Of a stretch of 64,000 nucleotides of DNA, positions 56,529 through 64,000 are shown piece by piece (the first letter of the stretch is position 1; each line of letters begins with the position of its first letter). The position numbers and the translations under genes were made by a program. The stretch is from Hyphomicrobium sp. 99 (lineage in GTDB: Bacteria; Pseudomonadota; Alphaproteobacteria; Rhizobiales; Hyphomicrobiaceae): the NCBI RefSeq assembly GCF_000384335.2, contig NZ_KQ031382.1:434001-498000 (forward strand). The letters are read 5' to 3'. Below the pieces are notes generated by a model. It was not told where the DNA came from. It did not search any database and was given only the letters and a program-made list of their open reading frames with translations.

Positions 56529-56564
56529 AGCAGTGGGTTCTCGAACCCGCTGCTTTTTTGTTTT
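56529..56564 (+). terminator. Rho-independent terminator of the small exported protein gene
   Basis: AGCAGTGGGTT and AACCCGCTGCT form an 11-bp stem (one G-U pair) with a CTCG loop, followed by TTTTTGTTTT. It lies 24 bp after the stop codon. Confidence 0.92.
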
Positions 56565-56580
56565 CACCTGAGCCAAACGT

Positions 56581-57858
56581 TCAAGTGTCGTCACGAAAGT
56601 TGGTGGCGAGATTGCGAATACGCGACGCGATATGCGGCTGCCTGGATGCGAGACGATAAAAATCGTCTCTTTGCAATTTCAGCAATCGGCATTTGGATGA
56701 CGTGATGACGGCATCTCTATGCAAGCTTTCATCGAACATCGCCGCCACACCGAAGACATCGCCCGCTCCGTACACGCGCTCGCCGTCGTCGGTACGCGTT
56801 TCAAGTTTGCCTGAAGCGATAAAGTACACGGCATCGCCGGGCGCGCCCTTTCTCACGACTTCGAAGTTCGGCGGAAGATTGTGCGCCTGCAGAAGAGGCA
56901 TGATCTCGGCGGCTTCCTTCGCATCGAGCCGCGCCAACAATGGCACGCGCGACATCAGCGACCACGTAACGACGAAGTCGCGCCGCTGCAGCTCTTGCGC
57001 GAAGCCCGTCGAAATGATGGCGACCGGCAGCGCGAGAATGCAAAGACCAGTGATCATCGTGATGCCGCCAATGACTTTTCCGAGTGCGGTGACGGGCGCC
57101 GCGTCGCCGTAGCCGACCGTTGTCAACGTCGCGATGGCCCACCACGCCGCGTCCGGCACGCTGCCGAATTTATCCGGCTGCGCGTCGCCTTCTACGTAAT
57201 ACATGAGCGTTGAGGAGAAGAGCAGCGCCGCTGCCAGCAGAAGACCGGCGCCGAGGAGGGCCCGGCGCTCATTCGAAAGCACGCGAATGAGCGTGTACAT
57301 CGCAGGCGAGTAACGAGAAAGCTTCAGGAACCGTAGCAGCCGCAGCGTTCGGAGTATGCGAAGGTCGATCGCGAAGAGACCGCTGAGATAGAATGGCAGG
57401 ATCGCGAAAAGATCGATGAGTAAGGCAGGTTGCCGCGCGAGTTTCAGCCGGGCTCGCCACGGCGAGGTGCGCGATAGATAGGGAACTTCGACGGCGGTCC
57501 AAAGCCTCAACAGATACTCGATGGTGAAAATCGCGACCGAGAAGCGTTCGAAATAATAAAATTCCTGGCTCCACGCCGCTCTGAGCTTTGGCACCGTCTC
57601 GGCAACGAAGGCGGCGACATTCAACAGAATGAGGACTACGATGAAGCCGTCGAAGATCCTGCTCGCCCAACTCTCGCCGTGCCCCGTCTCGATGATCTCG
57701 TACACGCGTTGGCGCAGCGTCCTGCTTTGCGACGCACGCGGCGAATAATCGAGCGAACGATCCGTGAGTTCCTGCAAGCGTCGATCCCCCTTGCGCGCTG
57801 TCGAGCCCCGATCCCTCAAATCTTCCCAGCACCGCGACGTGGGAGGATCTTGCGCCAT
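56581..57858 (-). CDS. Voltage-gated-type K+ channel with cNMP-binding-like domain
   Basis: The 425-residue protein has six membrane segments (S1 about 70-88, pore helix and S6 at 235-285), the potassium filter TVGYGD (247-252) and a cyclic-nucleotide-binding-like domain (about 320-405). S4 has six positive residues at every third position (R167, R170, R173, R176, K179, R182), a complete voltage sensor. In the phosphate-binding cassette the usual FGE reads FGV and RSA reads RDA, so cNMP binding may be weak. It is similar in build to MlotiK1, though that channel has a poor voltage sensor. The gene is divergent from ftfL. Confidence 0.92.
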   Translation of the reverse strand: MAQDPPTSRCWEDLRDRGSTARKGDRRLQELTDRSLDYSPRASQSRTLRQRVYEIIETGHGESWASRIFDGFIVVLILLNVAAFVAETVPKLRAAWSQEFYYFERFSVAIFTIEYLLRLWTAVEVPYLSRTSPWRARLKLARQPALLIDLFAILPFYLSGLFAIDLRILRTLRLLRFLKLSRYSPAMYTLIRVLSNERRALLGAGLLLAAALLFSSTLMYYVEGDAQPDKFGSVPDAAWWAIATLTTVGYGDAAPVTALGKVIGGITMITGLCILALPVAIISTGFAQELQRRDFVVTWSLMSRVPLLARLDAKEAAEIMPLLQAHNLPPNFEVVRKGAPGDAVYFIASGKLETRTDDGERVYGAGDVFGVAAMFDESLHRDAVITSSKCRLLKLQRDDFYRLASRQPHIASRIRNLATNFRDDT

Positions 57859-57977
57859 TTAGCTAACTAAGGCATCAGCGGATGTCCCGCTGATCACCCA
57901 AGCCGAAATCGGATTTTTGGCCGCAGGTGCTTGGCGTGCAACCCTCGGCAGTCCAATATCGCGGCCCGCCCTAAAGC

Positions 57978-57994
57978 ATTGGCACACTGCCAAT
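57978..57994. promoter_or_regulatory. 7-3-7 palindrome upstream of ftfL
   Basis: ATTGGCA-CAC-TGCCAAT is a perfect 7-3-7 inverted repeat ending 27 bp before the GTG start. It contains T-N11-A (TGGCACACTGCCA), the form of LysR-type operators. In Methylorubrum the LysR protein QscR controls serine-cycle genes, so this could be a binding site of such a regulator; this is inference. Confidence 0.42.
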
Positions 57995-58021
57995 AAAAAA
58001 AGATATCTCGGAGGAAAACCC

Positions 58022-59698
58022 GTGTCTGTGAAGTCCGACATAGAGATTGCGCGCGAAGCGAAAATAAAGCCCATCGCCGAAGTCGCAGCCAAAATCGGCG
58101 TGCCGTCGCATGCGCTCATTCCCTACGGCTGGACCAAGGCGAAGGTCTCGACCGATTACATAAATGAGATTCAGTCGAATAAAGATGGCAAGGTCATCCT
58201 CGTCACCGCCATCAGCCCGACGCCGGCCGGCGAAGGCAAGACGACGACGACGGTCGGCTTGAGCGATGGCCTTAACTATATCGGCAAGAAGGCGATCGCG
58301 GCGCTACGCGAACCCTCGCTAGGGCCCTGCTTCGGCGTGAAGGGCGGCGCGGCCGGCGGCGGCTACGCCCAGGTCGTGCCGATGGAAGACATCAATCTCC
58401 ATTTCACCGGCGACTTCCACGCCATCACGAGCGCGCACAATCTGCTCTCGGCCTTGATCGACAACCACATCTACTGGGGCAACGCGCTCGGCATCGATCA
58501 GCGCCGCATCGGCTGGAAGCGCGTGCTCGACATGAACGATCGGGCGCTGCGCTCGATCGTCAATTCCTTGGGCGGCGTCTCGAACGGCTTCCCGCGCGAG
58601 GACGGATTCGACATCACCGTCGCCTCCGAAGTCATGGCGATCCTCTGCCTGTCGAAGGATCTGAAAGACCTTGAAAACCGTCTCGGCAACATCATCGTCG
58701 CCTACACGCGCGATAAGAAGCCGATCCGCGCCCGCGACCTCAAGGCCGACGGCGCGATGACGGTGCTGCTGAAGGACGCCCTGCAGCCGAACCTGGTGCA
58801 GACGCTCGAAAACAATCCGGCCTTCATCCACGGCGGTCCGTTCGCGAACATCGCGCACGGCTGCAACTCGGTGCTGGCGACGAAGACGGCGATGAAGCTT
58901 GCCGATTACGTCGTCACAGAAGCCGGCTTCGGCGCCGACCTCGGCGCCGAGAAGTTCTTCGACATCAAGTGCCGCAAGGCCGGCATTTCGCCGTCCGCCG
59001 TCGTCATCGTCGCCACCGTTCGCGCGCTCAAGATGCACGGCGGCGTCGCCAAGGATGACCTCAAGCATGAGAACGCCGCGGCCGTCGCTAAGGGCTGCGA
59101 AAACCTGAAGCGCCACATCGAAAACGTGAACAAGTTCGGCGTGCCGGCCGTCGTCGCCGTCAACAAGTTCATCACCGACACCGACGCCGAGATCGCGGAA
59201 GTGCAGAAGGCCGCCGAAAGCATGGGCACGAAGGCGTTCCTGTGCACGCACTGGGCCGATGGCGGCAAGGGCACGGAGGCGCTGGCGCATCACGTCGTCA
59301 AGGTCATCGACGAAGGCAAGGCGAACTTCAAGCCGCTCTATCCGGACGACATGAAGCTGCGCGACAAGGTGAAGACGATCGCGACGGAAATCTATCGCGC
59401 CGCCGACATCTCGTGCGATGCGAGCGTCGAAACCCAGTTCAAGGATTTCGAGGCCGCAGGCTTCGGGCATTTCCCGGTCTGCATGGCAAAGACGCAGTAT
59501 TCGTTCTCGACCGACCCGACGAAGCGCGGCGCCCCGACGGGCCACATCGTGCCCATTCGTGAGCTTCGGCTGTCGGCCGGCGCCGAGTTCATCGTCGTCG
59601 TCACCGGCGAGATCATGACGATGCCGGGCTTGCCGAAAGTGCCAGCCGCAGACTCGATCCGCCTCGACGACAAGGGCCAGATTCAGGGCTTGTTCTAA
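58022..59698 (+). CDS. ftfL: Formate-tetrahydrofolate ligase
   Basis: The enzyme joins formate to tetrahydrofolate with ATP and feeds C1 units to the serine cycle. From GTG 58022, behind CGGAGGAAAA, the product has 558 residues, the family's normal length. The P-loop is [11 protein letters not shown] (67-76); other marks are [25 protein letters not shown] block, FTGDFHAI, and [23 protein letters not shown] block with the late [10 protein letters not shown] end. Tandem hairpins follow the stop. It is separated by 12 kb from the other serine-cycle genes. Confidence 0.97.
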   Translation: MSVKSDIEIAREAKIKPIAEVAAKIGVPSHALIPYGWTKAKVSTDYINEIQSNKDGKVILVTAISPTPAGEGKTTTTVGLSDGLNYIGKKAIAALREPSLGPCFGVKGGAAGGGYAQVVPMEDINLHFTGDFHAITSAHNLLSALIDNHIYWGNALGIDQRRIGWKRVLDMNDRALRSIVNSLGGVSNGFPREDGFDITVASEVMAILCLSKDLKDLENRLGNIIVAYTRDKKPIRARDLKADGAMTVLLKDALQPNLVQTLENNPAFIHGGPFANIAHGCNSVLATKTAMKLADYVVTEAGFGADLGAEKFFDIKCRKAGISPSAVVIVATVRALKMHGGVAKDDLKHENAAAVAKGCENLKRHIENVNKFGVPAVVAVNKFITDTDAEIAEVQKAAESMGTKAFLCTHWADGGKGTEALAHHVVKVIDEGKANFKPLYPDDMKLRDKVKTIATEIYRAADISCDASVETQFKDFEAAGFGHFPVCMAKTQYSFSTDPTKRGAPTGHIVPIRELRLSAGAEFIVVVTGEIMTMPGLPKVPAADSIRLDDKGQIQGLF

Positions 59699-59704
59699 AT
59701 TTTC

Positions 59705-59830
59705 GTGCCGGCGGCCGGCTCCGCGTAGCGGAGTCGCCGGCACCAATTAAAAGATCTCTCGCCGGCGGCCGGCTCCGCGTAGCGGAGTCGCCGGCACCAA
59801 CTAAAAATCAGTCGCTGGCGCCAACAAAAA
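59705..59830 (+). repeat. Tandem 54-bp hairpin repeats after ftfL
   Basis: Two near-identical copies start at 59707 and 59761, exactly 54 bp apart, with a decayed third piece at 59811-59830. Each copy folds as a two-tier hairpin: an outer GCCGGCG/CGCCGGC stem and an inner CTCCGC/GCGGAG stem with loop GTA, then an A-rich link (CACCAATTAAAA). No T-tract follows on the plus strand. The element lies 9 bp after the ftfL stop, so it may protect the mRNA 3' end or stop transcription. Confidence 0.85.
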
Positions 59831-59928
59831 GCCAGCACTCACATACCAGTCATACGGGGCAGGTCGTATCGCGGCCCGCCCCGTTCCTTTAGGAAGAACG
59901 CGCTTCCTTCCGAGTTGATCGCCGCCGA

Positions 59929-61119
59929 ATGCGCCTTCTCCCCATTCTTGCCGCAAGCTGTTTCGTCAGTTCGATGTCGATGCGGATCCTCGATCCCGTC
60001 GTGCCGGACATCTCGCGCGACCTCAGCATCGATACCGCTTCCGTCGCGATGCTCGCGTCGTTCTTCGCCTTTCCCTATGCGCTCGCCCAGCCCGTGCTCG
60101 GAGCGTTGGGCGACGGCTTCGGCAAGTCTCGCATCATCAAGATCGCGCTGCTGATCGTTGCCCTGTGTCTGGCGGCCTCCGCCGCAGCGCCAACCTTCGA
60201 TATGCTTGCCTTCGCCCGCCTCGTCGGTGGAGCGGCCGCGGGCGGGATCATTCCGTTGGCGTTTGCACTCGTCGGCGACGCATTCCCGATGATCGAGCGG
60301 CAGATCGCATTGTCCCGTGTTTTGACCGCGATCATCGCCGGCAATCTCGCGGGTCTGATCGGCGCCGGTTTCGTGGCAGCTGAGTTCGGCTGGCGGATCT
60401 CCACTTTGACCGCATCGGGTTTGGCGCTGACGGCTCTTGTCGTGACGGTGTGGGGATTGAAGCCGCCCACTCCCGCTCGACCTGTGGTGCGAGCACGCGG
60501 CGAGTTCTTCGACGGCTATCGGGCGGTCTTCGCCAATCCAAGATCCATCGTTTGCTTCTCAGCCGTGTTCGTTGAAGGCATCGTGATCTTCGGGCTCTTC
60601 CCTTACGTCGCGGCTCTGCTCGAGCAGCGTGGCGCCGGAGGCCTGAAGGAAGCTGGCATCGTCCTCTCGGGCTTCGCGATCGGCGGCTTCATCTACACCT
60701 TCATGGTGCGGCTGATGCTGGGACGGCTTGGTCTTTACAACCTGATCATGTCAGGCGGCATCATCTCTGGCCTCGGACTGGCCATGCTGTCGTTAGGCAC
60801 GTCTTGGCCCGCGGAAATGGCGATGTTCGTCATCGTCGGCGTCGGCTTCTACATGATCCATAACTCGCTTCAGACGCAGGCGACCGAACTCGCACCTCGC
60901 TATCGCGCCTCAGGCGTTGCCGCGCATTCGTTCTTCGTGTTCTTGGGCCAGGCCTTCGGTCCGCTGGCGTACGGGTTCGGTCTCGCCAATGCCGGCACGC
61001 TTTGGACGATGGTGACCGCGGGTAGCCTGATGGGCCTGCTCGGCGTCGTCACCGCTTGGGGCTTGAAATCGAGAGCGGCATCGCCTGTCCCGGGTGGCGC
61101 CGATCCGGCCCGGACTTAG
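59929..61119 (+). CDS. MFS transporter (DHA1-like)
   Basis: The 396-residue protein has 12 predicted membrane helices and the MFS loop 2-3 motif A variant (GALGDGFGKSRIIK). The sequence LLPILAASCFVSSMSMRILDPVVPDISRDL at the N-terminus suits drug or sugar exporters of the DHA1 group. The substrate cannot be predicted. The gene is about 230 bp behind ftfL, beyond the tandem hairpins, and is probably transcribed separately. Confidence 0.9.
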   Translation: MRLLPILAASCFVSSMSMRILDPVVPDISRDLSIDTASVAMLASFFAFPYALAQPVLGALGDGFGKSRIIKIALLIVALCLAASAAAPTFDMLAFARLVGGAAAGGIIPLAFALVGDAFPMIERQIALSRVLTAIIAGNLAGLIGAGFVAAEFGWRISTLTASGLALTALVVTVWGLKPPTPARPVVRARGEFFDGYRAVFANPRSIVCFSAVFVEGIVIFGLFPYVAALLEQRGAGGLKEAGIVLSGFAIGGFIYTFMVRLMLGRLGLYNLIMSGGIISGLGLAMLSLGTSWPAEMAMFVIVGVGFYMIHNSLQTQATELAPRYRASGVAAHSFFVFLGQAFGPLAYGFGLANAGTLWTMVTAGSLMGLLGVVTAWGLKSRAASPVPGGADPART

Positions 61120-61308
61120 AGCGCGAGCAGGCATTGCCAAGGCCTTGGGGCAATGCCGGAAATTTATGCTAAGAAAACCCTGAACTGCATATTTCAGAAG
61201 CAAATATGTGGTGATGTTACGAGGTAGACCCAGCATTTCCGGGCTTCGCGGAAACTGGCCTAGGGTTTGCGATGCCTATCCGAAAAGAATCGTGACGGGA
61301 GGGTGGTC

Positions 61309-62724
61309 TTGGTCGCGCCATTCGACGAAATGAACGGCTTTGGCGGTGAAGTTCGCGCTCCTTATCGCGCGCTCGCCGATTGGCTAGGCGTCCAGCACCT
61401 CGATACGCTTCGACAAAAGTCGGCCGAGGCGGAGGTGCTCTTTCGCCGGTCCGGCATCACCTTTGCCGTCTATGGCGCCGAGGAAGCTGGCGAGCGCCTC
61501 ATCCCCTTCGATATCCTTCCCCGTATCATCGCCGCCGAGGAATGGCGCCGTCTCGAACTCGGCATCGAACAGCGCGTCAGAGCGCTCAATGCGTTTTTGT
61601 ACGACATCTACCACCGTCAGGAGATCCTGAAGGCTGGCAAGATTCCCGAAGAGCTCATTACGCAGAACTCGGCCTTCCTGCCCGAGATGATCGGCGTAGA
61701 CCCGCCGCGCGGTGTCTACAGTCACATCATCGGCGTCGATCTCGTCCGCACCGGCGAAAACGATTTCATGGTTCTCGAGGACAATACGCGCACCCCGTCC
61801 GGTGTCTCCTACATGCTGGAGAACCGCGAGACGATGATGCATCTCTTCCCCGACCTCTTCAGCCGCAATCGCGTGCGGCCGGTCGAAAATTATCCTGACG
61901 CCCTGCTGAAGACCCTCGAAAGCGTCGCGCCTGGAAATCTCGATGCCGAGCCGACGATCGCGCTGCTGACGCCGGGCGTTTACAACAGCGCCTATTTCGA
62001 ACACTCGTTCCTCGCCGACCAGATGGGCGTCGAACTTGTCGAAAGCACCGATCTCGTCGTTATCGACGGTCTTCTTCGGATGAAGACGACCGAGGGGTTG
62101 AAACGCGTCGACGTGCTTTACCGGCGCGTCGATGACGATTTCCTCGATCCGCTTGTATTCGATCCGACGTCGCTGCTTGGCGTGCCGGGAATATTCGATG
62201 TCTATCGCTCCGGCCGGGTGACGATCGTCAACGCACCGGGGGCGGGCATCGCCGATGATAAGGCGATCTACAGCTACATCCCGGCGATTATCGAGTTCTA
62301 TACCGGCAAGTCTCCGATCCTCCCCAATGTCGAGACATACAACTGCCGTGAACCGTCGAGCCTCAAGTATGTACTCGAACATCTCGCCGAACTTGTCGTC
62401 AAGGAAGTTCACGGTTCCGGCGGCTACGGCATGCTCGTCGGCCCGAAGTCGACCAAAGAGCAGATCGAAGCTTTCAGGGCGAAGCTGATCGCCAATCCGA
62501 CGAATTATATCGCCCAGCCGACGCTTGCGCTTTCGACATGCCCAACGCTCGCCGACTCGAGCGTTTCAGCACGGCATCTCGACTTGCGCCCATTCGTGCT
62601 CATTGGCGATCAGGTGCGGCTGATGCCGGGAGGGTTGACCCGCGTTGCTCTTAAAAAGGGCTCGCTGGTTGTCAACTCGAGCCAAGGCGGCGGCACCAAG
62701 GATACTTGGGTGCTGCAGGAATAG
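61309..62724 (+). CDS. Circularly permuted type 2 ATP-grasp protein
   Basis: The product (about 471 residues) belongs to the circularly permuted ATP-grasp group: AFLYDIYHRQEIL, the VDLVRTGENDFMVLEDNTRTPSGVSYMLENR block (shortened here), VKEVHGSGGYGMLVGP and RPFVLIGDQVRLMPGGLTRVAL. Relatives are thought to join amino acids or peptides, but no product is proven. The start is unsure: TTG 61309 has GGGAGG 6 bp upstream; ATG 61330 or a TTG at 61267 are other choices. It leads an operon with the alpha-E and transglutaminase genes. Confidence 0.9.
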   Translation: MVAPFDEMNGFGGEVRAPYRALADWLGVQHLDTLRQKSAEAEVLFRRSGITFAVYGAEEAGERLIPFDILPRIIAAEEWRRLELGIEQRVRALNAFLYDIYHRQEILKAGKIPEELITQNSAFLPEMIGVDPPRGVYSHIIGVDLVRTGENDFMVLEDNTRTPSGVSYMLENRETMMHLFPDLFSRNRVRPVENYPDALLKTLESVAPGNLDAEPTIALLTPGVYNSAYFEHSFLADQMGVELVESTDLVVIDGLLRMKTTEGLKRVDVLYRRVDDDFLDPLVFDPTSLLGVPGIFDVYRSGRVTIVNAPGAGIADDKAIYSYIPAIIEFYTGKSPILPNVETYNCREPSSLKYVLEHLAELVVKEVHGSGGYGMLVGPKSTKEQIEAFRAKLIANPTNYIAQPTLALSTCPTLADSSVSARHLDLRPFVLIGDQVRLMPGGLTRVALKKGSLVVNSSQGGGTKDTWVLQE

Positions 62725-62731
62725 TTTCGGA

Positions 62732-63679
62732 ATGCTTGGACGTACGGCAAACGATCTCTACTGGCTGTCGCGTTATATCGAGCGCGCGGAAAACATCGCG
62801 CGTCTTCTCGAGGTCGGCTATCGCATCGTGCTTCTACCGCGCGAGGGCGAAAGCTTTCACGAGGAATGGCGATCGACGCTTGAAAGCGCGGGCTGCCTCC
62901 AGGGCTACGTGCAGCGGCACGGCGAGCTCATGTCGCAAAACGTCATCGACTACATGCTGTTCGATACGTCGAATCCGTCGAGCATAGCATCATGCCTCGC
63001 AAGCGCGCGTCGCAACGGCCGCGCACAGCGCACGGCTCTGACGCGCGAAATGTGGGAAAGCCTGAACAGCGCCTGGCTCGAATTCTCCGCGATCCGCCCC
63101 GCGACCGTCACGTCGAATTCACTTCCCGAGCTTCTTGATTGGGTGCGCTCGCGCTCCGCGCTCTATCGCGGCGCTTTGCTGAACACGATCCTGCGAAACG
63201 ATACATATTATTTCAGCCAGGTCGGCACGTTCATCGAGCGCGCCGACAGCACCGCGCGCATCCTCGACGTCAAATATTATCATCTCTTGCCGTCGAGCGA
63301 GATGGTGGGTAGCGAAAAGGACAATTATCAGTGGGCGGCGCTGTTGCGCTCGGTGTCGGCGCACCGCAGCTATCGTTGGGTCTTTAAGGATCACTACCGC
63401 CCGCTCAAGATCGCGGATTTCATGATCTTGAATCGCCAGATGCCGCGGTCCCTTCGCTCATGCTATGATGAGTTGACGGCGGCTCTTCGGGACCTAGCCG
63501 TGTTTTATGGTATTCGGCACGATTGCCAAACGACAGCTGAGGCGACGCGCGATCTCTTGCTCGAAGCCGACATGCGCAACATTTTCCAATCCGGACTGCA
63601 TGAGTTCGTGCAGGATTTCATAGGACGCAACAACAAGCTCGGTAACGAGATCTCCGCCGCTTATCATTTTAGCGATTGA
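62732..63679 (+). CDS. Alpha-E domain protein
   Basis: The 315-residue all-helical protein starts with the family mark MLGRTANDLYWLSRYIERAENIARLLEVG-type block (LSRYIERAENIARLLE) and has IERADSTARILDVKYY in the middle. Alpha-E proteins always accompany circularly permuted ATP-grasp and transglutaminase proteins, with unknown role. Its ATG is 7 bp after the ATP-grasp stop, and the transglutaminase gene begins 9 bp after it. Confidence 0.93.
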   Translation: MLGRTANDLYWLSRYIERAENIARLLEVGYRIVLLPREGESFHEEWRSTLESAGCLQGYVQRHGELMSQNVIDYMLFDTSNPSSIASCLASARRNGRAQRTALTREMWESLNSAWLEFSAIRPATVTSNSLPELLDWVRSRSALYRGALLNTILRNDTYYFSQVGTFIERADSTARILDVKYYHLLPSSEMVGSEKDNYQWAALLRSVSAHRSYRWVFKDHYRPLKIADFMILNRQMPRSLRSCYDELTAALRDLAVFYGIRHDCQTTAEATRDLLLEADMRNIFQSGLHEFVQDFIGRNNKLGNEISAAYHFSD

Positions 63680-63688
63680 GGATCGACG

Positions 63689-64000
63689 ATGCGCATTTCG
63701 ATTGGGCATGTGTCGCGTTACGTTTACAGCGAGCCGACACGATATTCCATTCTGGCTCTGCGCCTCACGCCGCCATCATTTCAAGGCCAGCGCGTCGTCG
63801 AATGGCGCGTCAGCGCTCCCGGCGTCGACGCGGTAAAAGGCTTTCGCGACGGATTTGGCAACCTAGTCCAGCTTGCGAGCTTCACGGAGGAACACTCTGA
63901 AACTCTGATCATCGCGAAGGGTGTCGTCGATACGGAAGATCGCGCAGGTGTCGTGCGCGGATTGGCCGATCCGGCGCCGGTCAGGGTTTATCGCCGCCAG
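63689..64000 (+). CDS. Transglutaminase-like protein, N-terminal part (cut by window end)
   Basis: The frame from ATG 63689 is open to the window edge (104 codons) and begins MRISIGHVSRYVYSEPTRYS, followed by LRLTPPSFQGQRVVEWRV and FRDGFGNLVQLASF. This is the typical N-terminal beta domain of bacterial transglutaminase-like proteins; the Cys-His-Asp catalytic core lies beyond the window. Preceded by GAGGATCG, it is the third gene of the ATP-grasp/alpha-E operon. In related genomes a proteasome-like peptidase (Anbu) gene often follows. Confidence 0.9.
   Translation, partial: MRISIGHVSRYVYSEPTRYSILALRLTPPSFQGQRVVEWRVSAPGVDAVKGFRDGFGNLVQLASFTEEHSETLIIAKGVVDTEDRAGVVRGLADPAPVRVYRRQ

Noticed and set aside
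57978-57994. Sigma-54 promoter before ftfL (TTGGCAC)
   Set aside because: The GG and GC elements are not 10 bp apart as sigma-54 requires; the palindrome fits an operator better.
58319-59746. Minus-strand open frame of 475 codons over ftfL
   Set aside because: Fully antisense to formate-tetrahydrofolate ligase; Arg/Val/Asp-rich composition is typical of the reverse strand of GC-rich genes.
59705-59830. Tandem repeats after ftfL as a CRISPR array
   Set aside because: Only two full copies, spacers of about 8 bp, long palindromic units and no cas genes.

Overview
The window looks like the chromosome of a serine-cycle methylotrophic alphaproteobacterium of the order Hyphomicrobiales, most likely Hyphomicrobium or a close relative. 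This genus call is an inference from gene content and order; nothing was searched. The DNA is GC-rich and densely coded. It carries typical alphaproteobacterial blocks (comF; prsA-argJ/secA; xerD-aroKB-CNNM-bolA; dnaJ-cobS-cobT; rpmB/DUF3108/SUV3-like helicase/S4/fdxA/carD) and a serine-cycle cluster (sgaA, mclA, mtkA, mtkB, ppc), with ftfL about 12 kb further on.

Layout. 1-9.3 kb: comF, a BioC-like methyltransferase, a minus-strand run prsA > argJ > TPMT-like > mutT, divergent secA, and a YqhA-like membrane protein. 9.4-12.4 kb: three tandem YafK/DpaA-like L,D-transpeptidase-fold proteins. 12.6-18.9 kb (minus): accA, a POT transporter, a PPOX-family protein, xerD, a large exported protein of unknown function and a 47-codon membrane protein. 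19.1-27.7 kb: fused aroKB, a CNNM/CorC transporter, bolA (minus), a J-domain protein, cobS, cobT and an exported phytase-like esterase. 27.7-34.7 kb: rpmB (minus), DUF3108, a SUV3-type helicase, an S4 protein, fdxA and carD. 34.8-38 kb: a secreted nuclease, an outer-membrane barrel, tRNA-Arg(CCT) and an atypical response regulator. 38.2-45.6 kb: the serine-cycle genes. 45.6-51 kb (minus): prmB, a desaturase, a triple-repeat exported protein and a membrane-anchored nuclease-like protein, with a candidate plus-strand small RNA between the last two. 51.2-56.1 kb: a Ser/Thr kinase with WD40 repeats facing two FHA proteins and a PP2C phosphatase. 56.3-61.1 kb: a small exported protein, a voltage/cNMP-type channel, ftfL and an MFS transporter. 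61.3-64 kb: a circularly permuted ATP-grasp, an alpha-E protein and the start of a transglutaminase.

How the genes work together. FtfL supplies formyl-tetrahydrofolate for the C1 branch. SgaA moves the amino group from serine to glyoxylate, Ppc fixes CO2 onto PEP, MtkAB makes malyl-CoA, and MclA cleaves it to glyoxylate and acetyl-CoA. hprA, glyA, mtdA and fch are not in the window. The likely local regulators are the receiver-less LuxR-type protein upstream of sgaA and palindromes upstream of sgaA and ftfL. The points most worth a second look are that regulator, the orphan small-RNA unit at 49.5 kb, the tandem YafK-like enzymes, the kinase/FHA/PP2C module, the ATP-grasp/alpha-E/transglutaminase operon and the leader of carD. 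I saw no CRISPR array, prophage or insertion sequence.
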